Assembly: GCA_904420535.1 (NCBI GenBank)
Contig: CAJFVQ010000027.1
Location: 1-64,000 of the forward strand
Direction of reading: 5' to 3'
DNA: 64,000 bases
Source of the DNA: Candidatus Cryptoclostridium obscurum
GTDB taxonomy: Bacteria; Bacillota; Dehalobacteriia; UBA7702
Each line of letters opens with the position of its first letter. Position 1 is the first letter of the stretch. Made by a program: the position numbers and the translations under genes. Positions 1-8,058 of this stretch are shown in pieces. The notes below the pieces were generated by a model. It was not told the DNA's origin. It saw nothing but the letters and a program-made list of their open reading frames with translations, and did no database searches.

Positions 1-741
1 ACAGATGCCATCAATAAAATAGGGTTGAGACACAGTAAGACCATAATGCTCCGCACCAATGAAAAGGGTGAATTGTTTGCTGTCATCAATGGCGGGACTT
101 GCCAAGATGCCACAAAGTTGTCAACCCAGTGTTCTCTAATCAAAGGAGTCGCCACCGCAGAGAACATTGACGGGAAAATGCCACTGATCACTTTAGGGAA
201 ATACTGCTATGAAGTAACGCCGGGCAGTTTTTTTCAAATCAATTTCACTGAAATGGAGGCATTGATTACTTTTGTTAAGGAACATATGCTTCTTCCGAAA
301 AAAGACGGAATCCTTCTCGATCTATACTGCGGCGTCGGCACTTTGGGTATCACCTTTTCTAAATATTTTCAAGAAATCTGGGGCATTGAATCTTATTCAG
401 AAGCCGTTCCCGTGGCTCAACGCAATGCCGCAAACAATGGGGTGTGCGGACACTATATCGCCGCAAAGACAGAGGATTCCCTGGAAACATTGATTCATCG
501 GATTCCAACGCCCCACACCGTGGTTGTGGACCCACCGCGGTCGGGATTGGCTCCTTCTGCGGCAAAGACACTATCCCAATGTGGTGCGCAGCAGATCATC
601 TATATCTCCTGCGATCCTGCAACGTTAAGCAGAGATCTAAAGATTCTCAAAGATAATTATAAAATCAACCTTGTAAAACCATTCAATCTTTTTCCTCGCA
701 CTTCCCATTTAGAAACAGTGGTACTACTTCAAAAAAAATGA
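1..741 (+). CDS. TrmA/RlmD-family rRNA (uracil-5-)-methyltransferase, 5' truncated by window edge
   Basis: Reading frame open from base 1; motifs LLDLYCGVGTLGI, VVDPPRSGL, IYISCDPATLSRDL typical of RumA/TrmA family. Confidence 0.9.
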   Translation, partial: TDAINKIGLRHSKTIMLRTNEKGELFAVINGGTCQDATKLSTQCSLIKGVATAENIDGKMPLITLGKYCYEVTPGSFFQINFTEMEALITFVKEHMLLPKKDGILLDLYCGVGTLGITFSKYFQEIWGIESYSEAVPVAQRNAANNGVCGHYIAAKTEDSLETLIHRIPTPHTVVVDPPRSGLAPSAAKTLSQCGAQQIIYISCDPATLSRDLKILKDNYKINLVKPFNLFPRTSHLETVVLLQKK

Positions 742-787
742 TCCGATGAATCGAAACAAAATTAATTGTATGGGTTAATAAAAAAAA

Positions 788-820
788 AGAAAAGGCAGAA
801 CCATATTTTCTGCCTTTTTT
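788..820. terminator. Bidirectional intrinsic terminator between convergent genes
   Basis: GAAAAGGCAGAA-loop-TTCTGCCTTTT inverted repeat flanked by A and T runs. Confidence 0.75.
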
Positions 821-822
821 AT

Positions 823-1149
823 TTATTTCTGTCTGTTTTTATAATCATTTCCCCATACTTCCATTGCTTTAATGATGGGACGCATAGATTCTCCTAGTTC
901 GCTAAGGGCGTATTCTACTTTAGGAGGCACTTCCGGATACACAGTACGGGTAATAATCCCATCTTTTTCCATGGAGCGAAGGCTGTCTGTCAATACTTTT
1001 TGGCTAATCCCTTCCAAATCCTTTCTCAATTCATTAAAACGCCAAGGGCGGCTAAGCAAATTGCGCATAATCAGCAATTTCCATTTACTTCCAATCAACG
1101 AAACGGTAGTCGCCACAGGGCAGGCGGGCATTTCTTCTTTAGTCAGCAT
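823..1149 (-). CDS. HxlR-family winged-helix transcriptional regulator
   Basis: CPVATTVSLIGSKWKLLIMRNLLSRPWRFNELRKDLEGISQKVLTDSLRSMEKDGIITRTVYPEVPPKVEYALSELG is a classic HxlR signature; start placed at MLTKEEMPACP (1149), not the longer ORF start. Confidence 0.92.
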   Translation of the reverse strand: MLTKEEMPACPVATTVSLIGSKWKLLIMRNLLSRPWRFNELRKDLEGISQKVLTDSLRSMEKDGIITRTVYPEVPPKVEYALSELGESMRPIIKAMEVWGNDYKNRQK

Positions 1150-1227
1150 TCTATCACTCCATTCCAATAGTTTCAATTTGACTGTTATATTCAAATTATA
1201 ATCCAAAAAGCACAAGGTTTCAAGATG

Positions 1228-1268
1228 GTCACAAAAAAGTGACTCAGTAATAAAAAAGTGCGTACTTG
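1228..1268. promoter_or_regulatory. Candidate operator in the HxlR / peptide divergent region
   Basis: GTCAC-A6-GTGAC inverted repeat (1228-1243) and repeated AAAAAAGTG (about 1233-1241 and 1252-1260), then AAGTGCGTACTT. Confidence 0.4.
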
Positions 1269-1346
1269 TATTAGGGGAAAAAGTTCGTAAAATAGTAAAT
1301 ACAGAGAGCAAAAAGCTCGCTGAATACGCCAATGGAGGTAATAAAC

Positions 1347-1487
1347 ATGGCACTTTCTAATCTGTTTGGATGGAAGAAAAAACTGGAGTCAGCCCCGTCT
1401 GCTTGCGGTTCCGCGTGCGGCGCTGGGGACAAACCTGAGGAAAAACCCACCGCTTGCGGTTCCGCATGCGGCGCTGGGGACAAATAA
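1347..1487 (+). CDS. ACGX-repeat RiPP precursor-like peptide (46 aa)
   Basis: RBS GGAGG at 1334-1338; ATG 1347; translation MALSNLFGWKKKLESAPSACGSACGAGDKPEEKPTACGSACGAGDK*; two identical ACGSACGAGDK repeats immediately upstream of a radical SAM/SPASM gene. Confidence 0.88.
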   Translation: MALSNLFGWKKKLESAPSACGSACGAGDKPEEKPTACGSACGAGDK

Positions 1488-1502
1488 TTCCATCTCCTGA
1501 AT

Positions 1503-1528
1503 GATCCCGGCGGGTTCCCGCCGGGATC
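1503..1528 (+). promoter_or_regulatory. Strong intra-operonic hairpin between peptide and radical SAM genes
   Basis: Perfect 12-bp inverted repeat GATCCCGGCGGG-TT-CCCGCCGGGATC; no poly-T tract; second small IR CCGAATT-C-AATTCGG at 1530-1544. Confidence 0.8.
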
Positions 1529-1576
1529 CCCGAATTCAATTCGGTCATACCGATTGTATAAAGTGAGGTCAAAATC

Positions 1577-2608
1577 ATGAAACAATATTTTGCCTTCCAG
1601 TGGCACATTACCGATGAGCGCGACCAGCGTTGCAAACACTGCTACATTTTTTCGGAAAATAACTGTAAAAAGCCAGATGCCATGAATTGGCGTCAAATGC
1701 AAGATACCTTTTATAACTGTCTGGATTTTTGTGAAGTATATCACCGTCTCCCCTACTTTTATATTACTGGCGGCGATCCGATTTTGCACCCTGATTTCTG
1801 GAAGCTCCTCAACTTAATGAAACAACACAATATCCCCTTCACCATTTTAGGCAATCCCTTTCACTTAAACGATGAAGTTTGTCACAAGCTAAAAGACTAC
1901 GGTTGCGAAAAATATCAACTTTCACTGGATGGAATGCGTAGAACTCATGACTGGTTCCGCAAACCCGGCAGCTTTGACATTACTTTAGAAAAAATCAAAT
2001 GTATTAATCGTGCCGGTATCCGCAGCGTTATCATGACCACCGTTTCTGGTACAAATATTGACGAAATACCGGATATCATAGATACTGTCGTCAAAGCGAA
2101 AGCCAATGTATTTGCTTTCGCCCGCTACTGTCCCACCAGTGAAGAAAAAGATGTCAATATCGATCCACTGCGCTATCGTAAACTGCTGGCCGATTGCGAT
2201 AAAAAATTTCAAGCATACGAAACGAAAGGTTGTCAGACCTATTTTAACAAAAAGGATCATCTTTGGACTTTATATGAATATGAAACCGGCGCTTTTAAGA
2301 TACCCGAAACAGTAGAGGAAGGCATGATTTATGGAGGCTGCAATTGCGGTAACTGCCACTTGACAATTCTACCCACCGGCGATATTTTTGCCTGTCGGCG
2401 GGTACAAAACAGCAATGTCGGAAACGTATTTGAGGATCGCTTGGCCGATATTTGGGTCTGCCAAATGGAGCAATACCGCAATTACCAAAAATTTGAGAAA
2501 TGCTCCAAATGCCAGCTGCTGGCATGGTGCCGTGGTTGCCCTGCGGTAGCTAGTGGAAGGGACGGCAATTTTTATGCAGCAGATCCCCAGTGCTGGAAGG
2601 AGGCTTGA
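1577..2608 (+). CDS. Radical SAM/SPASM peptide maturase-like protein with degenerate cluster motif (RDQRCKHC)
   Basis: WHITDERDQRCKHCYIF near the N-terminus, TGGDPILHPDF, and C-terminal SPASM cysteines (CGNCHLTILPTGDIFACRR...CSKCQLLAWCRGCPA). First Cys of CxxxCxxC is Arg (CGC at 1619-1621). Confidence 0.9.
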   Translation: MKQYFAFQWHITDERDQRCKHCYIFSENNCKKPDAMNWRQMQDTFYNCLDFCEVYHRLPYFYITGGDPILHPDFWKLLNLMKQHNIPFTILGNPFHLNDEVCHKLKDYGCEKYQLSLDGMRRTHDWFRKPGSFDITLEKIKCINRAGIRSVIMTTVSGTNIDEIPDIIDTVVKAKANVFAFARYCPTSEEKDVNIDPLRYRKLLADCDKKFQAYETKGCQTYFNKKDHLWTLYEYETGAFKIPETVEEGMIYGGCNCGNCHLTILPTGDIFACRRVQNSNVGNVFEDRLADIWVCQMEQYRNYQKFEKCSKCQLLAWCRGCPAVASGRDGNFYAADPQCWKEA

Positions 2609-3189
2609 TGATGGAGCTTTTGGAACTCATGAAATATCGTCGATCAATCCGCAAATATCAAAAGAAACAAATTGAACGTGACGCCTTGCAAAAAATCATT
2701 GAAGCAGGATTGTACGCCCCTAATGCCGGAGGTGGTCAGCGTACTTTCATCTGTGCCGTCCGCGATCAAAGTTTGTGTGAAAAGATTGGGAAACTTAATC
2801 TCGCCCGGTTTGACAGGTCGAGATTGGCAGGCTCTCATGTTTCGAACGATCAACCCAGCAATATTGATGATCCGGCAATCAAAAGCGGATTTTACGGTGC
2901 CCCTACGGTTTGTGCGATTTTTGCCCCGAAAAATTTCTTCTATAGCATTCCAGACGCTTTTTGCTGTGCTGAAAATATGGTGCTTGAAGCAACGGAACTC
3001 GGTATCTCTTCCTGCATCATTGCCAGGGGCGAAGAAACTTTTGACAATGAAATAGGCAGTCGGTTGTTAGAAACATGGAAAATCCCTCAAAACTATATTG
3101 CCAGATGCTTTGTACTGCTTGGTTACTGCAACGGTAACTATCCCCAGGCAAAGACTAGAAAAGAGGGCAGATATAGAATTATTGGCTAA
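2608..3189 (+). CDS. Nitroreductase family protein
   Basis: MELLKYRRSIRKYQKKQIERDALQKIIEAGLYAPNAGGGQ... FMN nitroreductase signature; ATGA overlap with the upstream gene. Confidence 0.9.
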   Translation: MMELLELMKYRRSIRKYQKKQIERDALQKIIEAGLYAPNAGGGQRTFICAVRDQSLCEKIGKLNLARFDRSRLAGSHVSNDQPSNIDDPAIKSGFYGAPTVCAIFAPKNFFYSIPDAFCCAENMVLEATELGISSCIIARGEETFDNEIGSRLLETWKIPQNYIARCFVLLGYCNGNYPQAKTRKEGRYRIIG

Positions 3190-3204
3190 GGAGGAAAAGA
3201 TACC

Positions 3205-4090
3205 ATGGGGGCAGAACAGAGCGCTCATTTTAAGGTTGATAAATCGAAATGTATTCAATGTGGAAAATGCATCGACAGCTGTTCCGGCATGGTAATTGCC
3301 TTTGGAAGCGATGCCTTCCCAAAGATCAAAGAATTTGAACGGTTTGGCTGGAGAGGTTGTTGGAGGTGTCAGCATTGTCTTTGCGTGTGCCCTACGGGCG
3401 CAATCTCTATCTTCCATAAACACCCGGAGGACTCTTTATCCCCTCCTCCTCTAGAAATGGGTGAATATATGGAACGGCTTATCGTGAACCGCCGTTCTTG
3501 TCGACGGTATTTGGATCAAAACGTAGAACCTTGGGTGGTCTCAAAAATTCTAAACGCCATGGCAGCGGCACCCACAGGAGGTAATGCCTGCAATGTAGAA
3601 TACACTGTCATTGACGATAAAAATAGGGTCAAGGACATTTGGCAAATTGCCTACGCCACAATGGAAGCAAAGGCAAAAAAAACACGTGTATACTCACAGT
3701 TTCAACGATTTTTATTATGGAAAAATGAAACAATCCGAAAAGACCGTGAGGAAAGACGATCTGCTATTTTGCGGCGCCCCCCATCTTTTTATCGCTCACG
3801 CAAAATCTACAGGACAATGGGCAGAGGATAACAAAACGAACTGCCACATCGCTACTACCTATTTTGAACTCCTTTGCAACGCCTACGGCCTTGGTACAAT
3901 CATCATGAGTTATCCGGCCGAGGTACTTAATGAACTTGCCCCCGAAGCCAGAAAAATGCTCGAAATTCCCGACGATCATTATACCGGACTGATCGTGGGC
4001 TTCGGCTATCCTGAAATCAAATACGTAAGAGGTGTCCAAAAAGACAGAAGCTCAAAAATACACCGCTATTCTAACAGAAACAGCACTTGA
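3205..4090 (+). pseudogene. Ferredoxin-nitroreductase fusion (2x 4Fe-4S + nitroreductase), frame disrupted
   Basis: ORF 3205..3831 carries CIQCGKCIDSC...CQHCLCVCP and the nitroreductase N-half; ORF 3611..4090 in the +1 frame carries the C-half (ATTYFELLCNAYGLGTIIMSYPAE...). Frames switch around the A8 tract at about 3675-3682. Confidence 0.8.
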
Positions 4091-4184
4091 AGTGAACCAC
4101 TGGATTTATGGATATTTCAAAAGGCAGAAAGCTGTGGATATCGATACACAGATACCACTGCAAAAAACATGGAGGTTGAAACCA

Positions 4185-4808
4185 ATGGATGTAAAAACAT
4201 GTTTGCAAAAATTACAGTATGTAGGCGTCCTGGCTTTTGCCACCGTAGATGAGCAGGGAACCCCCCAGGTACGCAATATCAGCGCTATTCATTATGAACC
4301 CGATGCTATCTATTTTTTTACCGCAAGGGGTAAAAATTTCTGCAAAGAACTTTTAGCAGACGGACGTGTTCAAATACTCGGATATACGAAATACAAGGAA
4401 ATGATCCGTCTATCGACAAAAGCTGTGCCTGCACCCCAGGATGAACAAAGAAAATGGATGGATACTATTTTTGCCGAACAACCGTATTTATCCAACGTGT
4501 ATAACGTGTATCCGGGAGAAACAAAAGAGATTGGCATTATTTTTGAAATTAAAGACGGAGAAATTGAATATTTTAATCTCGGAGTTCATCCTATTTTTCG
4601 GCAAAGCTACTCCATTGGGGAAGGGACCATCACGCCGAAAGGATATGAAATTACAGACGCATGTACAGGTTGTGAAATTTGCATCAATAACTGTCTACAA
4701 AACAGCATTGTTTCAGGGCAACCTTTCCAAATAAGACAGGAACATTGCCTGCATTGCGGAAACTGTTATGAAAATTGTCCAGCTGAGGCAATTATAAGGA
4801 GAGGATAA
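4185..4808 (+). CDS. Pyridoxamine 5'-phosphate oxidase-fold flavoprotein with C-terminal 2x[4Fe-4S] ferredoxin domain
   Basis: GVLAFATVDEQGTPQVRNISAIHYEPDAIYFFTARGKNF; C-terminal CTGCEICINNC and CLHCGNCYENCP; RBS GGAGG before ATG 4185. Confidence 0.85.
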   Translation: MDVKTCLQKLQYVGVLAFATVDEQGTPQVRNISAIHYEPDAIYFFTARGKNFCKELLADGRVQILGYTKYKEMIRLSTKAVPAPQDEQRKWMDTIFAEQPYLSNVYNVYPGETKEIGIIFEIKDGEIEYFNLGVHPIFRQSYSIGEGTITPKGYEITDACTGCEICINNCLQNSIVSGQPFQIRQEHCLHCGNCYENCPAEAIIRRG

Positions 4809-4809
4809 C

Positions 4810-5604
4810 ATGACACAGAAGGAAAGAAGGCTGTTTCTGATCCAATCATTGCTTCTCGAGCAGCAACATGATCGGGATATAGAGATTCCCAAAGAGGATG
4901 AAGCGCAAAAAAATCTGCTTCGCTCTCTATTTAACATCCGTATGCCCAATCCGGTCAGCAAAGAATTCCTGGCGATACAAGATGCTTATTTGCAGGAGGA
5001 AATCAGACGAAAGGGAATCACCGAATTTGCTGATCTGCAACCCATTCAAAATAATATTTATCTTTGGCAGGGCGATATCACCACCCTGCGCTGTGACGCG
5101 ATCGTAAATGCCGCCAACAGCCAAATGTTGGGATGCTTCGTCCCCTGCCACAGCTGTATTGATAACTGTATCCACACCTATGCCGGCGTGCAGCTGCGGT
5201 CGGTCTGTGCGGAACGAATGCGTAAACAAGGACATGAAGAAAAAATAGGAACAGCCAAACTAACACCGGCGTACAATTTGCCGTGTCAATACGTATTGCA
5301 TACCGTTGGCCCTGTCATTTACGGAAGGGTCACAAATAAGGATAAGGAATTACTTGCTTCTTGCTACCGTTCCTGCCTTGAACTTGCCGAACAAAATGGA
5401 ATTACCAGTATTGCGTTCTGTTGTATCTCCACGGGAGAATTCCATTTTCCCAACAACAAAGCAGCTGAAATTGCAGTGCAGACAGTAAAACATTTTAAAG
5501 AGCAGACAAGCAGCAAAATTGAGGTGATTTTTAATGTTTTCAAGGACACCGATTACAAAATCTACAGAGACTTACTGGCGACAAATAAAAAAGTTAAACA
5601 ATGA
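4810..5604 (+). CDS. Zn-type macrodomain protein (protein-ADP-ribose hydrolase, SirTM-associated class)
   Basis: CDAIVNAANSQMLGCFVPCHSCIDNCIHTYAGVQLR... macrodomain with the Cys/His metal-binding insertion. Confidence 0.92.
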   Translation: MTQKERRLFLIQSLLLEQQHDRDIEIPKEDEAQKNLLRSLFNIRMPNPVSKEFLAIQDAYLQEEIRRKGITEFADLQPIQNNIYLWQGDITTLRCDAIVNAANSQMLGCFVPCHSCIDNCIHTYAGVQLRSVCAERMRKQGHEEKIGTAKLTPAYNLPCQYVLHTVGPVIYGRVTNKDKELLASCYRSCLELAEQNGITSIAFCCISTGEFHFPNNKAAEIAVQTVKHFKEQTSSKIEVIFNVFKDTDYKIYRDLLATNKKVKQ

Positions 5605-6424
5605 ATTAGAAGCTGCAGATGCCGTAATTATAGGCGCCGGGGCCGGTCTTTCCACTTCGGCAGGCTTTGCTTACAACGGAGAGAGATTCCATCGATACTT
5701 TGGGGATTTTGAAGAAAAATATGAATTTCATGACATGTATACCGGCGGTTTTTATCCTTTTGCAACATTGGAGGAACACTGGGCATACTGGAGCCGTTTT
5801 ATCTATTACAATCGCTACGTTGATCCACCAAAATCTACTTATCAGGACTTGCTTTCACTGGTGAAAAATAAAGACTATTTCGTCATTACCACCAATGTTG
5901 ACCATTGCTTCCAAAAAGCAGGGTTTGATAAAAAGCGTTTATTTTATACCCAAGGCGATTATGGACTTTTTCAATGTAGCGAACCATGCTGCCATGAAAC
6001 TTTTGAAAATGAAACCATCATTCATCGTATGATGGCGCTGCAAAAAGATATGCGCGTACCTACTGAGTTGTTGCCACTGTGCCCACATTGCGGAAAGCCC
6101 TTGACCATGAATCTCCGCTCCGATGACAAATTTGTGGAAGATGAAGGATGGCACATTGCGGCGGAGCGTTATGGAAACTTTTTACGAACAAGAAAAAATC
6201 TAAGGATCTTATTATTAGAACTAGGCGTAGGGTACAACACCCCTATCATTATTAAATATCCCTTCTGGCAAATGACTATGGAGAATCATAAAGCGATCTA
6301 TGCTTGCATCAATTATAATCAGGCAGTCTGCCCAAATGAAATTAGACATCGCGCAATCTGCATCAATAGTGATATTGGAGAAGTGTTACAACAAATAAAA
6401 TCGCAAAATCAAATTAAAATATAA
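5534..6424 (+). CDS. Class M sirtuin (SirTM), Sir2-family putative ADP-ribosyltransferase
   Basis: VIIGAGAGLSTSAGFAYNGERFHRYFGDF, VITTNVDHCFQKAGF, FYTQGDYGLFQCS (Gln in place of the usual catalytic His-Gly); GAGGTGA RBS at 5521-5527; overlaps the macrodomain gene by 71 nt. Confidence 0.92.
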   Translation: MFSRTPITKSTETYWRQIKKLNNELEAADAVIIGAGAGLSTSAGFAYNGERFHRYFGDFEEKYEFHDMYTGGFYPFATLEEHWAYWSRFIYYNRYVDPPKSTYQDLLSLVKNKDYFVITTNVDHCFQKAGFDKKRLFYTQGDYGLFQCSEPCCHETFENETIIHRMMALQKDMRVPTELLPLCPHCGKPLTMNLRSDDKFVEDEGWHIAAERYGNFLRTRKNLRILLLELGVGYNTPIIIKYPFWQMTMENHKAIYACINYNQAVCPNEIRHRAICINSDIGEVLQQIKSQNQIKI

Positions 6425-6497
6425 ATATATTTGCAAGACCTTTGGCTGTAAATTTACGATCAATCACGCATTTATAATAAAATATTTTAGATAAAAA

Positions 6498-6535
6498 GTA
6501 AAAGCCCCTAAACACTAGTGTTTAGGGGCTTTTAC
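6498..6535. terminator. Perfect palindromic bidirectional terminator
   Basis: GTAAAAGCCCCTAAACACTAGTGTTTAGGGGCTTTTAC, 38-nt perfect palindrome next to the tRNA-Ser 3' end. Confidence 0.85.
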
Positions 6536-6537
6536 TG

Positions 6538-6627
6538 TGGCGGAGAGAACAGGATTCGAACCTGCGAGGCTGTTACACCAACACGATTTCCAGTCGTGCG
6601 CCATAGACCGGACTCGGCCATCTCTCC
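6538..6627 (-). tRNA. tRNA-Ser (anticodon GGA)
   Basis: RC: GGAGAGATGGCCGAGTCCGGTCTATGGCGCACGACTGGAAATCGTGTTGGTGTAACAGCCTCGCAGGTTCGAATCCTGTTCTCTCCGCCA; long variable arm, acceptor pairing, encoded CCA. Confidence 0.97.
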
Positions 6628-6821
6628 ATGATATGAACTTCAGCGAGATTTATTATACTAAAGAATTGATGAAAAAGCAAGTCTTTTTCAAAATTTATTT
6701 TTTCATCTTAAATTCTGTCATCAAAAGCCGTTTTCTGGATGCTTTTACCTATGGTCTAAAGAGAATAGAACCGCTAAGATCTCCAAAAAATAACCACAAA
6801 ATTTTAAAAGGTGGTGTTATT

Positions 6822-8048
6822 TTGGCCGATCAAATCAATGTCCATTCGGAAATCGGCAAATTAAAGCGAGTCATGCTGCACCGACCGGGAAAAGAGCTGG
6901 AAAACCTTATGCCGGAGTATCTCGACCGCCTGCTTTTTGACGATATTCCATATCTAAAAACTGCCCAAGAAGAGCATGATGCTTTTGCGGAGCTTCTTCG
7001 CGCACAGGGAGCAGAGGTGGTTTATCTTACCGACCTCGTTGCGGAATCTATCTTAGATGCCGATATCAAAGAACAGTTCATCTCCGACTTTATTCGAGAG
7101 ACCGAAGTGCGTTCCAGTTGGGAATTGGATTTTTTGACAGACTATTTTAAATCAAAACCTACCAAAGAAATGGTAGATGAGATGTGTGCCGGGGTGCGTA
7201 AATCTGCCGTCAAAGAACACGAGTCCAGTAGTTTAAGCAGCTTGCTTAAAATTCTCGATGATGATTATCCTTTCTTGATTGATCCCATGCCTAATCTTTA
7301 TTTTACAAGGGATCCTTTCGCTTCTGTGGGAAACGGCGTTACCATTCATAAAATGCGCACAAAAACGAGAACGAGGGAGTCTCTGTTTGCGAAATACATC
7401 TTTACTTACCATCCCATGTACAAAGATACCAGAATTTGGTACGACCGTACAGAAGATTCTTCCCTCGAAGGCGGCGATATTCTTATTTTAAATGAAAAAA
7501 CCATTGCCATCGGGATCTCGCAACGCACTCACGAAAACGCCATTGAGAAATTCGCCAATGAAATTTTAGGTGAAAAAACAACTTTTGAGAAAGTACTGGC
7601 TTTCAACATTCCCAAAGAGCGAAGTTTCATGCACCTCGATACGGTATTTACCATGGTGGATCACAACAAATTTACCATCCATCCCAATATCGTAGATCAG
7701 ATTATGGTATTTGTCATTCACCGTGACAGCAGTGGAAAAATCCGTATTCAACAGGAACAAAGCGATTTGGAAGATATTTTGAAAAAATATTTGGAGCTTG
7801 ATGAAATCACATTGCTCCGATGTGGCAGTGACAGTAAAGTTGACTCCTCTCGAGAACAATGGAGCGACGGCTCCAATACTCTGGCCATTGCCCCCGGCGA
7901 AGTAGTGGTTTATGCGCGCAATTATCTTACCAATGAGATTTTAGAGGAAAATGGAATTAAAACCCATGTCATTAAGTGTTCCGAATTGTCCCGTGGACGA
8001 GGCGGTCCCAGATGCATGAGCATGCCCTTGATTCGAGAACCAATGTAA
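6822..8048 (+). CDS. arcA: Arginine deiminase
   Basis: TTG start after an AAAGGTGGTG RBS; INVHSEIGKLKRVMLHRPGKELENLMPEYLDRLLFDDIP; FTRDPFASVG; C-terminal MSMPLIRE. Confidence 0.96.
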   Translation: MADQINVHSEIGKLKRVMLHRPGKELENLMPEYLDRLLFDDIPYLKTAQEEHDAFAELLRAQGAEVVYLTDLVAESILDADIKEQFISDFIRETEVRSSWELDFLTDYFKSKPTKEMVDEMCAGVRKSAVKEHESSSLSSLLKILDDDYPFLIDPMPNLYFTRDPFASVGNGVTIHKMRTKTRTRESLFAKYIFTYHPMYKDTRIWYDRTEDSSLEGGDILILNEKTIAIGISQRTHENAIEKFANEILGEKTTFEKVLAFNIPKERSFMHLDTVFTMVDHNKFTIHPNIVDQIMVFVIHRDSSGKIRIQQEQSDLEDILKKYLELDEITLLRCGSDSKVDSSREQWSDGSNTLAIAPGEVVVYARNYLTNEILEENGIKTHVIKCSELSRGRGGPRCMSMPLIREPM

Positions 8049-8058
8049 GGAGGAAATT

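Noticed and set aside
1271-1789. Minus-strand ORFs overlapping the peptide gene (for example 1271..1789 and 1357..1635)
   Set aside because: They are antisense shadows of the repeat peptide and radical SAM gene; repeated PAPHAEPQA / RRMRNRK strings just reflect the DNA repeat. No RBS or domain.
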